Shown here: in pieces, positions 50,530-59,094 of the stretch | Layout of the letters: each line of letters starts with the position of its first letter | How positions within the stretch are numbered: position 1 is the stretch's first letter | Assembly (NCBI GenBank): GCA_016281125.1 | Contig: JAEEIA010000001.1 | Coordinates: 62,001 to 126,000 of the forward strand | Source: Oscillospiraceae bacterium | Lineage (GTDB): Bacteria > Bacillota > Clostridia > Oscillospirales > Ruminococcaceae | Direction: 5' to 3' | DNA: 64,000 bases | Notes under the pieces: generated by a model | What the model was told of the DNA's origin: nothing | What the model saw: the letters and a program-made list of their open reading frames with translations, nothing else | Database searches by the model: none | Made by a program: the position numbers and the translations under genes

Positions 50530-51531
50530 ATGTCTGCAATGATCGAAATCAAAAATGTCACCAAGGAATTTAAGGTGCTGAACCGGCGGGAGGGTCTGAA
50601 GGGGAGCCTGAAAGACCTGTTCTCGCGTGATTATAAAACCGTGCGCGCCGTTGACAATATCTCCATGACTGTTGAGCAGGGGGAGATTGTCGGCTATCTG
50701 GGGCCGAACGGTGCCGGTAAATCAACAACGATCAAAATGATGACCGGCGTGCTGGAGCCGACCTCCGGCGAGATTCTTGTTGCGGGAAATGTCCCGTATC
50801 AGAACCGCACGCAGAATGCACAGCAGATCGGTGTCGTGTTCGGACAGCGCACGCAGCTCTGGTGGGCGCTCCCGCTGATCGAATCGTTCCGCATTCTCAA
50901 GGATATTTACCGCATCAGCGACGAGGACTACGACAGCATGTTAAAGCTGTATCAGTCGCTGGTCGATATTGAGCCGCTGCTTCACAAGCCTGTCCGGCAG
51001 ATGTCGCTGGGACAGCGTACGCTGAGCGATATTCTCGCGGCGTTTTTACATAACCCGAAGATTGTGTTCCTCGATGAGCCGACAATCGGTCTGGATGTGT
51101 CCATGAAGGCGAATATCCGCACGCTGATTCACGCGCTCAACGAGCAGAAAAAGACGACTGTCATCCTGACGACGCATGACATGGGCGACGTGGATGCGCT
51201 ATGCCGCAGAATTGTCATCATTGACAAGGGCAAAATGCTCTACGACAACGACACGGAGCACTTAAAGCGCTTCTTCGGTTCCTACCGGACGCTGAAAATC
51301 CGCGTGAGCGGTAATCTCAAAGAGCATGCGGAGCAGATCGGCAGGAAGCTCCCGGAATGTACGGTTTCCGCGGACGACGAGTGGATTTCCGTGCTGGTCG
51401 ATGAGGAAAAGCAGCGCGTCATGGACGTTCTGACGCAGCTCCAGAAAGATTACCGCATCCGCGACATGCAGCTGGAGGAAATCTCCACGGAGGACGTCAT
51501 CAAGAAGATCTACGAGGAGGGTGTGGAATGA
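50530..51531 (+). CDS. ABC-2 type exporter ATP-binding protein
   Basis: A 333-residue ATPase. Walker A GPNGAGKS is near 63-70, the signature MSLGQR near 160, and Walker B IVFLDEPTIGLD follows; a C-terminal regulatory domain makes up the last 100 residues. It belongs to the group that pairs with two DUF990-type permeases, as here. Substrate unknown. It overlaps the first permease gene by 4 bases. Confidence 0.92.
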   Translation: MSAMIEIKNVTKEFKVLNRREGLKGSLKDLFSRDYKTVRAVDNISMTVEQGEIVGYLGPNGAGKSTTIKMMTGVLEPTSGEILVAGNVPYQNRTQNAQQIGVVFGQRTQLWWALPLIESFRILKDIYRISDEDYDSMLKLYQSLVDIEPLLHKPVRQMSLGQRTLSDILAAFLHNPKIVFLDEPTIGLDVSMKANIRTLIHALNEQKKTTVILTTHDMGDVDALCRRIVIIDKGKMLYDNDTEHLKRFFGSYRTLKIRVSGNLKEHAEQIGRKLPECTVSADDEWISVLVDEEKQRVMDVLTQLQKDYRIRDMQLEEISTEDVIKKIYEEGVE

Positions 51532-52331
51532 ACCTCAGAAAGTATCTCACCCTCACGCGTGCCGGAATCATCGAGGCATTGCAGTTCCGGCTGTCCGCCT
51601 TTGTCATGTTCGTCGGCAATATTCTGTATCTGATTGTTGTATATTTTCTCTGGAAGGCGATCTATGCCTCTGCCGGGACGGATGTCGTCAACGGCATGAC
51701 CTTTTCGGATACGCTGATCTATCTGGTACTGGCGACCGCGCTGTACAGCTTCACGGAGATGTACACCGTCTGGGAGATCGGCAGAGCGATTCAGTCCGGC
51801 AAGATTGTGCTGGATCTGTTAAAGCCGATGGAATACCGGAGCTATCTGTTCTGGTCGTATTCCGGCAGCTTTGTGACCAATTTCTGCACGACCTTCCTGC
51901 CGACCTTTCTCGCAGTCTGCATCGTGACGCACGGTGCGGTGCCGCTCGGCATCAATCTGCTGTATTTTGCGGTATCGGTCGTCATGGCCATCATCATCAA
52001 TTACAGCATTGATTTCATGGTCGGGACGGTCTGCCTGTTCACGGAGTCGATCTGGGGCATCAACATCATGAAGCAGGTGATTGTGCTGCTGCTTTCCGGC
52101 GCGACAATTCCCCTCGCGTTCTTCCCGGAAACACTGCGGCGCGTTGCATACTTCCTGCCGTTCCAGTCGATCTATAACGCACCGCTGACCATTCTGCTGG
52201 ACGGCAGCGCCCGTCCGGAAACCGTGCTGCCGGTGCTCGGGTTGCAGCTGTTCTGGTGCGTGTTTATGGTACTGCTGAGCAAGCTGTTTTGGAAGGCTTC
52301 GCTGCGGCAGATCACGGTGAACGGAGGCTGA
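51528..52331 (+). CDS. ABC-2 type exporter permease 1
   Basis: A 267-residue membrane protein with six hydrophobic segments, of the ABC-2/DUF990 kind. The membrane stretch MFVGNILYLIVVYFLWKAIY opens it, and the region VLLLSGATIPLAFFPETLRR is typical. AGGAGGG upstream. It works with the ATPase upstream and the second permease at 53148. Confidence 0.88.
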   Translation: MNLRKYLTLTRAGIIEALQFRLSAFVMFVGNILYLIVVYFLWKAIYASAGTDVVNGMTFSDTLIYLVLATALYSFTEMYTVWEIGRAIQSGKIVLDLLKPMEYRSYLFWSYSGSFVTNFCTTFLPTFLAVCIVTHGAVPLGINLLYFAVSVVMAIIINYSIDFMVGTVCLFTESIWGINIMKQVIVLLLSGATIPLAFFPETLRRVAYFLPFQSIYNAPLTILLDGSARPETVLPVLGLQLFWCVFMVLLSKLFWKASLRQITVNGG

Positions 52332-52333
52332 CC

Positions 52334-53158
52334 ATGCTGACACAGAATGATATTCATGCGTTTCTGCGCGAAAACGGCATCCGGCCGGATGACAAGGTCA
52401 CCGTTCACGCTTCACTCCGTTCGGTCGGTAAGATCGAGAACGGCGCAGACGGCCTGATCGACGGGCTGCGCACCTATCTGCACGACGGCCTGCTGATTGT
52501 TCCGACACACACCTGGGACACGGTCGTGCGCGAGCATCCGTACTACGATGTGCGGGAAACTGTTCCGTGCATCGGCACGCTGGCAAAGGTCGCGGCCTTC
52601 CGGAAGGACGGCGTCCGCTCGCTGCATCCGACGCATTCTGTTGCAGTGTTCGGCAGAAGCGCTGCAGATTATGTGAAAGGTGAGGAGTGCTGTGCTTCTC
52701 CGGCGCCGGTCGGCTGCTGTCTGAGCAGACTGTATGAGGAACACGGAAAGGTGCTGCTGATCGGTGTCGGGCATGAGCGGAATACCTATCTGCATGCTGT
52801 TGACGAGCGCCTGGGCATTTCCGACCGTTTGCGGGAGGACGGCTTTGTTATCACAATCAGGGATTACAGCGGAAACGAGATCCAGTCCCCGCCGTTCCAT
52901 ACCCATTATACCGCGGCATCCGATACCTGTGTTTCGGAGTATTATCCGAATTATAAGGACGCCTTTGACGCAGCGGGCGCTGTTTCGTATGCACAGCTCG
53001 GCAATGCACTTGTATATATCTGCGACGCCGTCAGAATGACCGATACGGTCAGAATGCTCTGGGAAAAGACCGATCACGACCTCTGCATCCGCCCCGAACC
53101 CGTCCCGCGTGAATACTATGCAGCATCGACAAAGAAAGGAGGACATTATGAACCGTAA
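52334..53158 (+). CDS. AAC(3)-family acetyltransferase
   Basis: A 274-residue protein of the aminoglycoside 3-N-acetyltransferase fold. VTVHASLRSVGKIENGADGLIDGL, VPTHTW, and RSLHPTHSVAVFG with its conserved His are family motifs. Members include drug resistance enzymes and acetyltransferases of cell-wall or antibiotic pathways. It begins 3 bases after permease 1 and overlaps permease 2 by 11 bases, so it is part of the exporter operon. Whether it acetylates an exported compound or a drug is unknown. Confidence 0.85.
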   Translation: MLTQNDIHAFLRENGIRPDDKVTVHASLRSVGKIENGADGLIDGLRTYLHDGLLIVPTHTWDTVVREHPYYDVRETVPCIGTLAKVAAFRKDGVRSLHPTHSVAVFGRSAADYVKGEECCASPAPVGCCLSRLYEEHGKVLLIGVGHERNTYLHAVDERLGISDRLREDGFVITIRDYSGNEIQSPPFHTHYTAASDTCVSEYYPNYKDAFDAAGAVSYAQLGNALVYICDAVRMTDTVRMLWEKTDHDLCIRPEPVPREYYAASTKKGGHYEP

Positions 53159-53951
53159 CGGACTGCGCTTTTATCTGCGCATTTACCGCAAAATTCTTGC
53201 ACAGGACTTAAAAAGCAAAATGAGCTACCGCGCCGACTTCATCATCTCGACAATCGGTATGATCTGCACGAACATTGCAGGCTTTGTCAGCTTCTGGATT
53301 CTGTTCCGGAACTTCCCGTCGATCAACGGCTGGAGCTATCACGAAATGCTGTTTCTGTACGGCTTTTCGCTGGTTTCCCTGACGCCGGTGCAGTGCCTCT
53401 TTGACAATAACTGGAGCCTCAGAATGCATGTGTACTCCGGTGACTTCATCAAATACTGCTTCCGTCCGATCAATCTGTTTTTCTATTATCAGTCCGAGGT
53501 GTTTGACATCAAGGGACTCGGACAGCTTGCCTTCGGCGTCGGCACGCTTGCCTATGCATGGGCAAAGCTCGGGCTGGCGCTGACGCCGCTTGCGGTGCTG
53601 AAAACGCTGACATTTCTGGTGACGGCGTCGCTGATCATGATTGCGCTGCAAAATGCAGCGGCGGCGTCCTGCTTCTGGATCCAGAATTCGTTTTACGTGC
53701 TGGATCTGGCGTTTAAATTCAAAGATTACGCAAAATATCCGATCACAATTTTCAGTCCGGTGTTCCGGTTTGTCTTTACATTTGTCATGCCGATCGCATT
53801 TATCGCGTATTATCCGAGCCTTGTGATCCTGCGTCCGGATGCGGTTCCGGTGCTTTCATGGCTTTCGCCACTGGTCGGATGTCTGTTTTTCTTCCTGAGC
53901 TATAAGCTCTGGATGTACGGCGCCCTGAAATACAGCGGCACCGGCTCGTGA
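53148..53951 (+). CDS. ABC-2 type exporter permease 2
   Basis: A 267-residue membrane protein of the same DUF990 type as permease 1. AAGGAGG precedes the ATG at 53148. The start contains LRIYRKILAQDLKSKMSYRAD, common in this family, and about six hydrophobic segments follow. Last gene of the operon, followed by a strong terminator. Confidence 0.88.
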   Translation: MNRNGLRFYLRIYRKILAQDLKSKMSYRADFIISTIGMICTNIAGFVSFWILFRNFPSINGWSYHEMLFLYGFSLVSLTPVQCLFDNNWSLRMHVYSGDFIKYCFRPINLFFYYQSEVFDIKGLGQLAFGVGTLAYAWAKLGLALTPLAVLKTLTFLVTASLIMIALQNAAAASCFWIQNSFYVLDLAFKFKDYAKYPITIFSPVFRFVFTFVMPIAFIAYYPSLVILRPDAVPVLSWLSPLVGCLFFFLSYKLWMYGALKYSGTGS

Positions 53952-53964
53952 ATTCAAACAGGCA

Positions 53965-53995
53965 CAAAAAAGCAGTCCTTCGGGGCTGCTTTTTT
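53965..53995 (+). terminator. Terminator after the exporter operon
   Basis: A 13-base stem AAAAAAGCAGTCC / GGGCTGCTTTTTT around a TTCG tetraloop, ending in six T residues. Confidence 0.9.
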
Positions 53996-54132
53996 GTGGG
54001 AACGGGCAGGTTGTACTTTTCGTTTGCAGGATGTACATACATTTTCAGAACAGACAGACAGATTCTACGGTAAAATTGCACAGAAACTGCGTATTCAGAT
54101 TGTATAGACTAACTGAAATCTTACTGATTGTA

Positions 54133-54161
54133 TTGACATATGTACTGTGAATGAGTAAAAT
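54133..54161 (+). promoter_or_regulatory. Promoter of the sugar ABC importer
   Basis: TTGACA at 54133-54138 and TAAAAT at 54156-54161 with a 17-base spacer, about 65 bases upstream of the first gene. The AT-rich region 54050-54130 precedes it; no clear operator seen. Confidence 0.75.
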
Positions 54162-54228
54162 GAAAATATAGAAGTCTGAACGTACTTCTAAAACTGGAAG
54201 AGCAATTATTTGAAGGAGGTCATTATCT

Positions 54229-55389
54229 ATGAAAACAACGGCAAAAAAGGTCTTTGCAGCACTCGCGTCCCTGACCCTGTGCGCATCCCTCGCAGCATGC
54301 GGTACGGAAACCACGCCTGCGGCGAACTCCGGTCAGAAGGCATCCGGCACCAAGACTGTCGGTATCGCAATGCCGACCAAGTCCCTCGAACGCTGGAACA
54401 GAGATGGCGAATATCTGAAGAAGCAGTTTGAGGATTCGGGCTACAAAGTTGAGCTCAAGTATTCCGATAACAAGACCGATCAGCAGAACAACGATATTCA
54501 GAGCATGATCGCCGACGGTGTTGACCTGCTCATGATCGCTGCAATCGACGGCAGCACCCTGACGCAGACGCTGGATGATGCGAAGGCAAAGAATATCCCG
54601 GTCATTGCATACGACCGTCTGATCATGAATACCGATGCTGTCAGCTACTATGTTTCCTTCGATAACTATACCGTCGGCAAGCTGCAGGGCGAGTTCGTCA
54701 GAGATCAGCTGAAACTCGACACCGAAGCTGGCCCGTTCAATATCGAGTTCACCGCCGGTGACCCGGCCGACAACAACGCCGGCTTCTTCTTCAACGGCGC
54801 TTATGACGCTCTGAAGCCGTACATCGACGAGGGCAAGCTGGTCATTCCGTCCGGCAAGACCAAGTTTGAGCAGGTCGCAACGCCGGAGTGGAAAACCGAT
54901 ACCGCGTTTGATAACATGCAGAACACGCTTGCTTCCTACTATTCTGACGGTACGAAGCTGGATGTCGCACTCTGCTCCAATGACTCCACCGCAATGGGCG
55001 TCGCAAAGGCGATTACCTCTGACTATGCTGGCGACAATCAGCCGATTCTGACCGGTCAGGACGGCGATATCACAAACCTCCGCAACATCGTTGACGGCAT
55101 CCAGACGATGACCGTTTATAAGAACGTCAATGATGAAGCAGGTGCAACGCTGGCTGTTGCCAAGGCGATCCTTGAGGGCGGTACGCCGGATGAAGGCCTG
55201 CTGAGTTCCCTCGGCGCTGATGCAAGCTATGATACCAGTTCCTACAACAACGGCGTGAAGGTCGTTCCGTCCTATCTGCTCGTTCCGTATGTCATCACCA
55301 AGGACAACCTCCAGAAGCTGGTTGACACCGGTCTGTACAAGTGGGACGCGAATGAAAAGTACCTCGAATCCACTGCAGAAACGACCTGA
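54229..55389 (+). CDS. Sugar ABC transporter substrate-binding lipoprotein (ChvE/XylF-like)
   Basis: A 386-residue lipoprotein: signal peptide ending SLAAC (Cys24), then a two-lobed periplasmic-binding fold of the ribose/xylose class. VGIAMPTKSLERWNRDGEYLK, DRLIMNTDAVSYYVSFDN and LTGQDGDITNLRNIVDG match ChvE, which binds monosaccharides such as galactose, arabinose and xylose. AAGGAGG upstream. It precedes the ATPase and permease genes. Confidence 0.92.
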   Translation: MKTTAKKVFAALASLTLCASLAACGTETTPAANSGQKASGTKTVGIAMPTKSLERWNRDGEYLKKQFEDSGYKVELKYSDNKTDQQNNDIQSMIADGVDLLMIAAIDGSTLTQTLDDAKAKNIPVIAYDRLIMNTDAVSYYVSFDNYTVGKLQGEFVRDQLKLDTEAGPFNIEFTAGDPADNNAGFFFNGAYDALKPYIDEGKLVIPSGKTKFEQVATPEWKTDTAFDNMQNTLASYYSDGTKLDVALCSNDSTAMGVAKAITSDYAGDNQPILTGQDGDITNLRNIVDGIQTMTVYKNVNDEAGATLAVAKAILEGGTPDEGLLSSLGADASYDTSSYNNGVKVVPSYLLVPYVITKDNLQKLVDTGLYKWDANEKYLESTAETT

Positions 55390-55412
55390 TCTGTAAAACC
55401 GACGATCATCTC

Positions 55413-55470
55413 AGCAGGGCGGGCCATGCCTGCCCTGCTCGTGTATGCAGACACGCCGGAGCATTCCGGC
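55413..55470 (+). other. Two intergenic stem-loops between binding protein and ATPase genes
   Basis: AGCAGGGC / GCCCTGCT (55413-55420 with 55432-55439) and GCCGGA / TCCGGC (55455-55460 with 55465-55470). No U tract. Such hairpins often stabilise the binding-protein part of the transcript. Confidence 0.5.
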
Positions 55471-55498
55471 TTATTCTCAGTTACAGGGAGGGATATCC

Positions 55499-57031
55499 TT
55501 GGCGGATCTCATTCTCGAAATGAAAAACATCACAAAGGAGTTTCCCGGCGTCAAGGCGCTTGACAATGTCAATCTCAAGGTCGAGCGCGGAGAAATCCAT
55601 GCGCTTGTCGGTGAGAACGGCGCGGGAAAATCCACGCTGATGAACGTGCTCAGCGGCACATACCCCTTCGGCAGCTATACAGGCGATATTGTCTATAACG
55701 GCAAGGTCTGTCAGTTCAAAACACTGCATGACAGCGAAACGGAGGGCATTGTCATCATTCATCAGGAGCTTGCCCTGATTCCGGAGCTTTCCATCGGTGA
55801 AAATATGTTCCTCGGCAACGAGCGCAAGGGCAGGCTCGGCATTGACTGGGACCGTACCTATCATGAAGCGGAAACGCATATGAAGCAGGTCGGGCTCAAA
55901 GAAGAAGCCACCACGCTGATCAAGGACATCGGTACCGGCAAGCAGCAGCTTGTCGAGATTGCAAAGGCACTGAGCAAGCAGGTCAAGCTGCTGATCCTGG
56001 ACGAGCCGACCTCCTCCCTCAACGAGGAGGATGCCAGAATGCTCCTGGATCTGCTCCTTCAGTTCAAGAAGGAGGGCATGACCTCTATTATCATCTCGCA
56101 CAAGCTCAATGAAATCGCCTACGTTGCGGACAAGATCACGGTCATCCGTGACGGCGCAACGATTGAAACCATTGACAATTCAGACCGGAATATCAATGAG
56201 GAGCGGATCATTCAGGGCATGGTCGGCCGTGAGCTCAGCGACCGGTATCCGTCCCGTGAGCACAAGATCAGCGACCGTATCGGCATGGAGGTGAAGAACT
56301 GGACGGTTCATCATCCGCTCTATACCGAGAAAAAGGTCGTGGACGGCGTGTCGTTCAATGTTCACCGCGGCGAGATCGTCGGATTCTCCGGCCTTCAGGG
56401 CGCGGGACGCACGGAGCTCGCCATGTCGATCTTCGGCAGATCCTACGGCACGGACATCAGCGGCGAAGTGCTGATCGACGGCGTGCCGAAGACGCTGAAA
56501 ACCGCCCGTGAGGCGATTGAAGCGGGACTTGCATATGTGACAGAGGACAGAAAGGGCAACGGACTGATCCTGACTGAAAGCATTGCCAAAAATATTACCA
56601 TGTCAAGGCTGGAAAAGGTTTGCAGCAAGGGCATCATTGATGTGGACAAGGAAAATGCCGTGGCGGAGGATTACAGGGAAAAGCTGCGCACCAAGACACC
56701 GAGCGTGCAGCAGAATGTCGGCAATCTCTCCGGCGGCAACCAGCAGAAGGTGCTGCTTTCCAAATGGATGTTTGCGGATCCCGAGGTGCTGATTCTCGAC
56801 GAACCGACCCGCGGCATCGACGTTGGTGCAAAATACGAGATTTACTGCATTATGAACGATCTCGTTGCACAGGGCAAATCCGTTGTGATGATCTCCTCCG
56901 AAATGCCGGAGCTGCTGGGCATGTGTGACCGTATCTACGTCATGAACGAGGGGAAAATGATCGCGGAAATGCCTGCTGCCGAGGCAACGCAGGAAAAGAT
57001 CATGGCAGCGATCCTCCAGTCTGATAAATAA
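55499..57031 (+). CDS. Sugar ABC transporter ATP-binding protein (GguA/XylG-like)
   Basis: A 510-residue double ATPase. I use the TTG at 55499, since GGGAGGG lies 7 bases upstream and the family starts just before [18 protein letters not shown]. The first cassette has GENGAGKST and Walker [12 protein letters not shown], and the second has [20 protein letters not shown] and [12 protein letters not shown], as usual for this class in which the second site is degenerate. It energises sugar import. Confidence 0.93.
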   Translation: MADLILEMKNITKEFPGVKALDNVNLKVERGEIHALVGENGAGKSTLMNVLSGTYPFGSYTGDIVYNGKVCQFKTLHDSETEGIVIIHQELALIPELSIGENMFLGNERKGRLGIDWDRTYHEAETHMKQVGLKEEATTLIKDIGTGKQQLVEIAKALSKQVKLLILDEPTSSLNEEDARMLLDLLLQFKKEGMTSIIISHKLNEIAYVADKITVIRDGATIETIDNSDRNINEERIIQGMVGRELSDRYPSREHKISDRIGMEVKNWTVHHPLYTEKKVVDGVSFNVHRGEIVGFSGLQGAGRTELAMSIFGRSYGTDISGEVLIDGVPKTLKTAREAIEAGLAYVTEDRKGNGLILTESIAKNITMSRLEKVCSKGIIDVDKENAVAEDYREKLRTKTPSVQQNVGNLSGGNQQKVLLSKWMFADPEVLILDEPTRGIDVGAKYEIYCIMNDLVAQGKSVVMISSEMPELLGMCDRIYVMNEGKMIAEMPAAEATQEKIMAAILQSDK

Positions 57032-57049
57032 TAAGCGAGGGAATGCAAC

Positions 57050-58210
57050 ATGAAAACAAAGGCTTTTATCAAGAAGTATACTATGGTCATCGCCCTGTGC
57101 GTGGTCTTTATTCTTTTTGCAGTGCTGACGGGCGGACGTCTGCTGTATCCGCAGAACCTCTCGAACCTGCTGCTCCAGAATGCATATGTTCTGGTCATGG
57201 CTTGCGGCATGCTGCTCTGTATTCTGACGGGCGGTAACATCGACCTCTCCGTCGGCTCAACGGTCTGTCTGATCGGTGCGATTGCGGCGCAGCTCCTGGC
57301 GATGGGCATGAATTCGATTCTGGTCATTCTGCTCTGCCTTGTGCTTTCCGTTATCATCGGCGTATGGCAGGGCTTCTGGATCGGCAATATCCATATCCCG
57401 CCCTTTATCTGTACATTGGCAGGCATGTTCCTGTTCCGCGGTCTTGGCCGTGCAATCCTCGGCTCCAAGACCATCGCCATCAACAATAAGACCTTCCTCA
57501 ATATTTTTGCATCGTATATCAATGTGCCCGGACTGGACGGCGGCGAGAAGAAATGGTCGGCGTTCGTTGTCGGCATTATCATCGCAGTGCTCCTGCTTGT
57601 CAACACGGCCAGAAGCCGTGCGCAGAAGGCGAAGAAGGGCTATAAGCAGATTCCGGCTGCCTCTGAGTTCGGCAAGATCATTGCGATTGATGTGCTGCTG
57701 CTGTACTACACCTGGAAGCTCACCAATTACAAGGGCATTCCGGTTATGGCACTGTGGGTGCTGGCGGTCGTTCTGATCTATGCATTCATCACCTCCAAGA
57801 CTGCATTCGGCAGATACTTCTATGCAGTCGGCGGCAATGAAAAGGCGACCAGACTCTCCGGCATCAACACCGAGCGCGTGTATTTCCTTGCATATACGTC
57901 CATGTCTTTGCTCGCAGGTCTTTCCGGCCTGCTGATGGCAGCGCGTATCGGTTCTGTCAACGGTGATACCGGTAACTCCTTCGAGATGGACGCAATCGGC
58001 TCCTGCTTCATCGGCGGTGCTTCGGCATACGGCGGAAGCGGTACCGTTCCGGGCATCATGGTCGGTGCGATTCTGCTGGGCGTCATTAACCAGGGCATGT
58101 CGATCATCGGTCTGGACAATAACTGGCAGTATGTCGTCAAGGGCGCGGTGCTTCTCGTTGCTGTTATCTTCGACGTTGTTTCCAACCACAAGACCGGCAA
58201 GGCTGGCTGA
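57050..58210 (+). CDS. Sugar ABC transporter permease (GguB/XylH-like)
   Basis: A 386-residue membrane protein with about ten hydrophobic segments. LTGGNIDLSVGSTVCLIGA and AVGGNEKATRLSGINTERV are the family signatures. GCGAGGG lies upstream of the ATG. Third gene of the importer operon. Confidence 0.93.
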   Translation: MKTKAFIKKYTMVIALCVVFILFAVLTGGRLLYPQNLSNLLLQNAYVLVMACGMLLCILTGGNIDLSVGSTVCLIGAIAAQLLAMGMNSILVILLCLVLSVIIGVWQGFWIGNIHIPPFICTLAGMFLFRGLGRAILGSKTIAINNKTFLNIFASYINVPGLDGGEKKWSAFVVGIIIAVLLLVNTARSRAQKAKKGYKQIPAASEFGKIIAIDVLLLYYTWKLTNYKGIPVMALWVLAVVLIYAFITSKTAFGRYFYAVGGNEKATRLSGINTERVYFLAYTSMSLLAGLSGLLMAARIGSVNGDTGNSFEMDAIGSCFIGGASAYGGSGTVPGIMVGAILLGVINQGMSIIGLDNNWQYVVKGAVLLVAVIFDVVSNHKTGKAG

Positions 58211-58223
58211 TTATGATTTCAGA

Positions 58224-58262
58224 AAGCTCCGGTATCCTGCTGGCGGCAGGATGCCGGAGCTT
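58224..58262 (+). other. Strong stem-loop after the permease gene
   Basis: A 17-base stem with one wobble (58224-58240 with 58246-58262). No T run follows; probably a partial terminator or mRNA end protector, as the next gene starts 27 bases later. Confidence 0.6.
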
Positions 58263-58288
58263 ATCGGTATACGGAAGGAGTGACCGGT

Positions 58289-58555
58289 ATGAACGGACAG
58301 AACAAGGCAGCGACGGCGGCGGTGCTGCGGACAGTCGTGGCAGGGTATATTTTCTTTCTCGGCTGGAAGATCGCAGCAGGGGAGAGCGAAAGCATGAGCT
58401 CTCTGACCGCGCGGCTGATCGGCGGTGCCTTTATGCTGGCAGCGGTCTGCTTCGGCGTATACATTTTCAAGCGCTGGCAGATTGACAAGGCCGCACAGGA
58501 ATCAGAAGAAAAGGAGAAGGAAGATGCCGACAGCAGCGATCCGGAAGATCTATGA
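58289..58555 (+). CDS. Small two-helix membrane protein
   Basis: An 88-residue protein with two hydrophobic helices (about 12-27 and 41-61) and an acidic, Glu/Lys/Asp-rich C-terminal tail. AAGGAG precedes the ATG at 58289. It overlaps the next gene by 32 bases. Not recognised. Confidence 0.65.
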   Translation: MNGQNKAATAAVLRTVVAGYIFFLGWKIAAGESESMSSLTARLIGGAFMLAAVCFGVYIFKRWQIDKAAQESEEKEKEDADSSDPEDL

Positions 58556-58955
58556 CACCTATCTTGAAAAGGCAATGGCCGCTGAGAAGAACCGCAAGCC
58601 GACGGACGGGATGTTCGGCATCGGGAAAAAGCCCGGCGATGATCCCTGCCATGCGGAATTTGCCGATGCGCTGGAGGCAGCGCTGAAAGAATATGCGGCG
58701 TCCGCGCCGGATTCCGCCGCGGTGCGGGAGCTGCTCTCCTTTATGTACACGGTTCCGAAGCGGCATGAGGATCCCAAGAGCATTTACTGGATGCTGATTG
58801 CGGTTCACGGCCTGACAGCAGAGCTGATCCCGCAGCTTGAATCGGCGGATGCCGCCGCACTGCACAGGGAATACGGCGCGGCGTTCCGGCGATGGGAGCG
58901 TCTGCCGGTGCAGCAGCAGATTTTCCGTGCGCTTGCACAGGCAGCAAAAGCATAA
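58524..58955 (+). CDS. Hypothetical protein
   Basis: A 143-residue helical protein with no signal peptide or known motif. The start at 58524 follows AAGGAGAAGGAAG. Its 32-base overlap with the small membrane protein gene implies coupled translation, so the two may act together. Followed by a strong hairpin. Confidence 0.65.
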   Translation: MPTAAIRKIYDTYLEKAMAAEKNRKPTDGMFGIGKKPGDDPCHAEFADALEAALKEYAASAPDSAAVRELLSFMYTVPKRHEDPKSIYWMLIAVHGLTAELIPQLESADAAALHREYGAAFRRWERLPVQQQIFRALAQAAKA

Positions 58956-58966
58956 CGAAAACAATC

Positions 58967-59003
58967 AGCCGCATTCCGGTTTGCAGCCGGAATGCGGCTT
59001 CTG
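58967..59003 (+). terminator. Hairpin terminator after 58955
   Basis: A perfect 13-base stem (58967-58979 with 58987-58999), loop of 7, followed by TTCTGTATT. Strong stem, weak T run. Confidence 0.7.
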
Positions 59004-59036
59004 TATTCGGTGCATGCAGCCGGTTTCAGATACTTG

Positions 59037-59065
59037 TTGCATTTTTCTCCGTATTATGATATAAT
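59037..59065 (+). promoter_or_regulatory. Promoter of the ktrBA operon
   Basis: TTGCAT at 59037-59042 and TATAAT at 59060-59065 with a 17-base spacer and an extended -10 TG (59057-59058). Transcription would start near 59072. Confidence 0.75.
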
Positions 59066-59094
59066 AGACGGGTATGAGGAGGGATGGAACGATC

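Noticed and set aside
48000-51000. CRISPR array or cas genes near the Csm6-like protein
   Set aside because: No regularly spaced direct repeats and no other Cas-like protein were seen here or elsewhere in the window.
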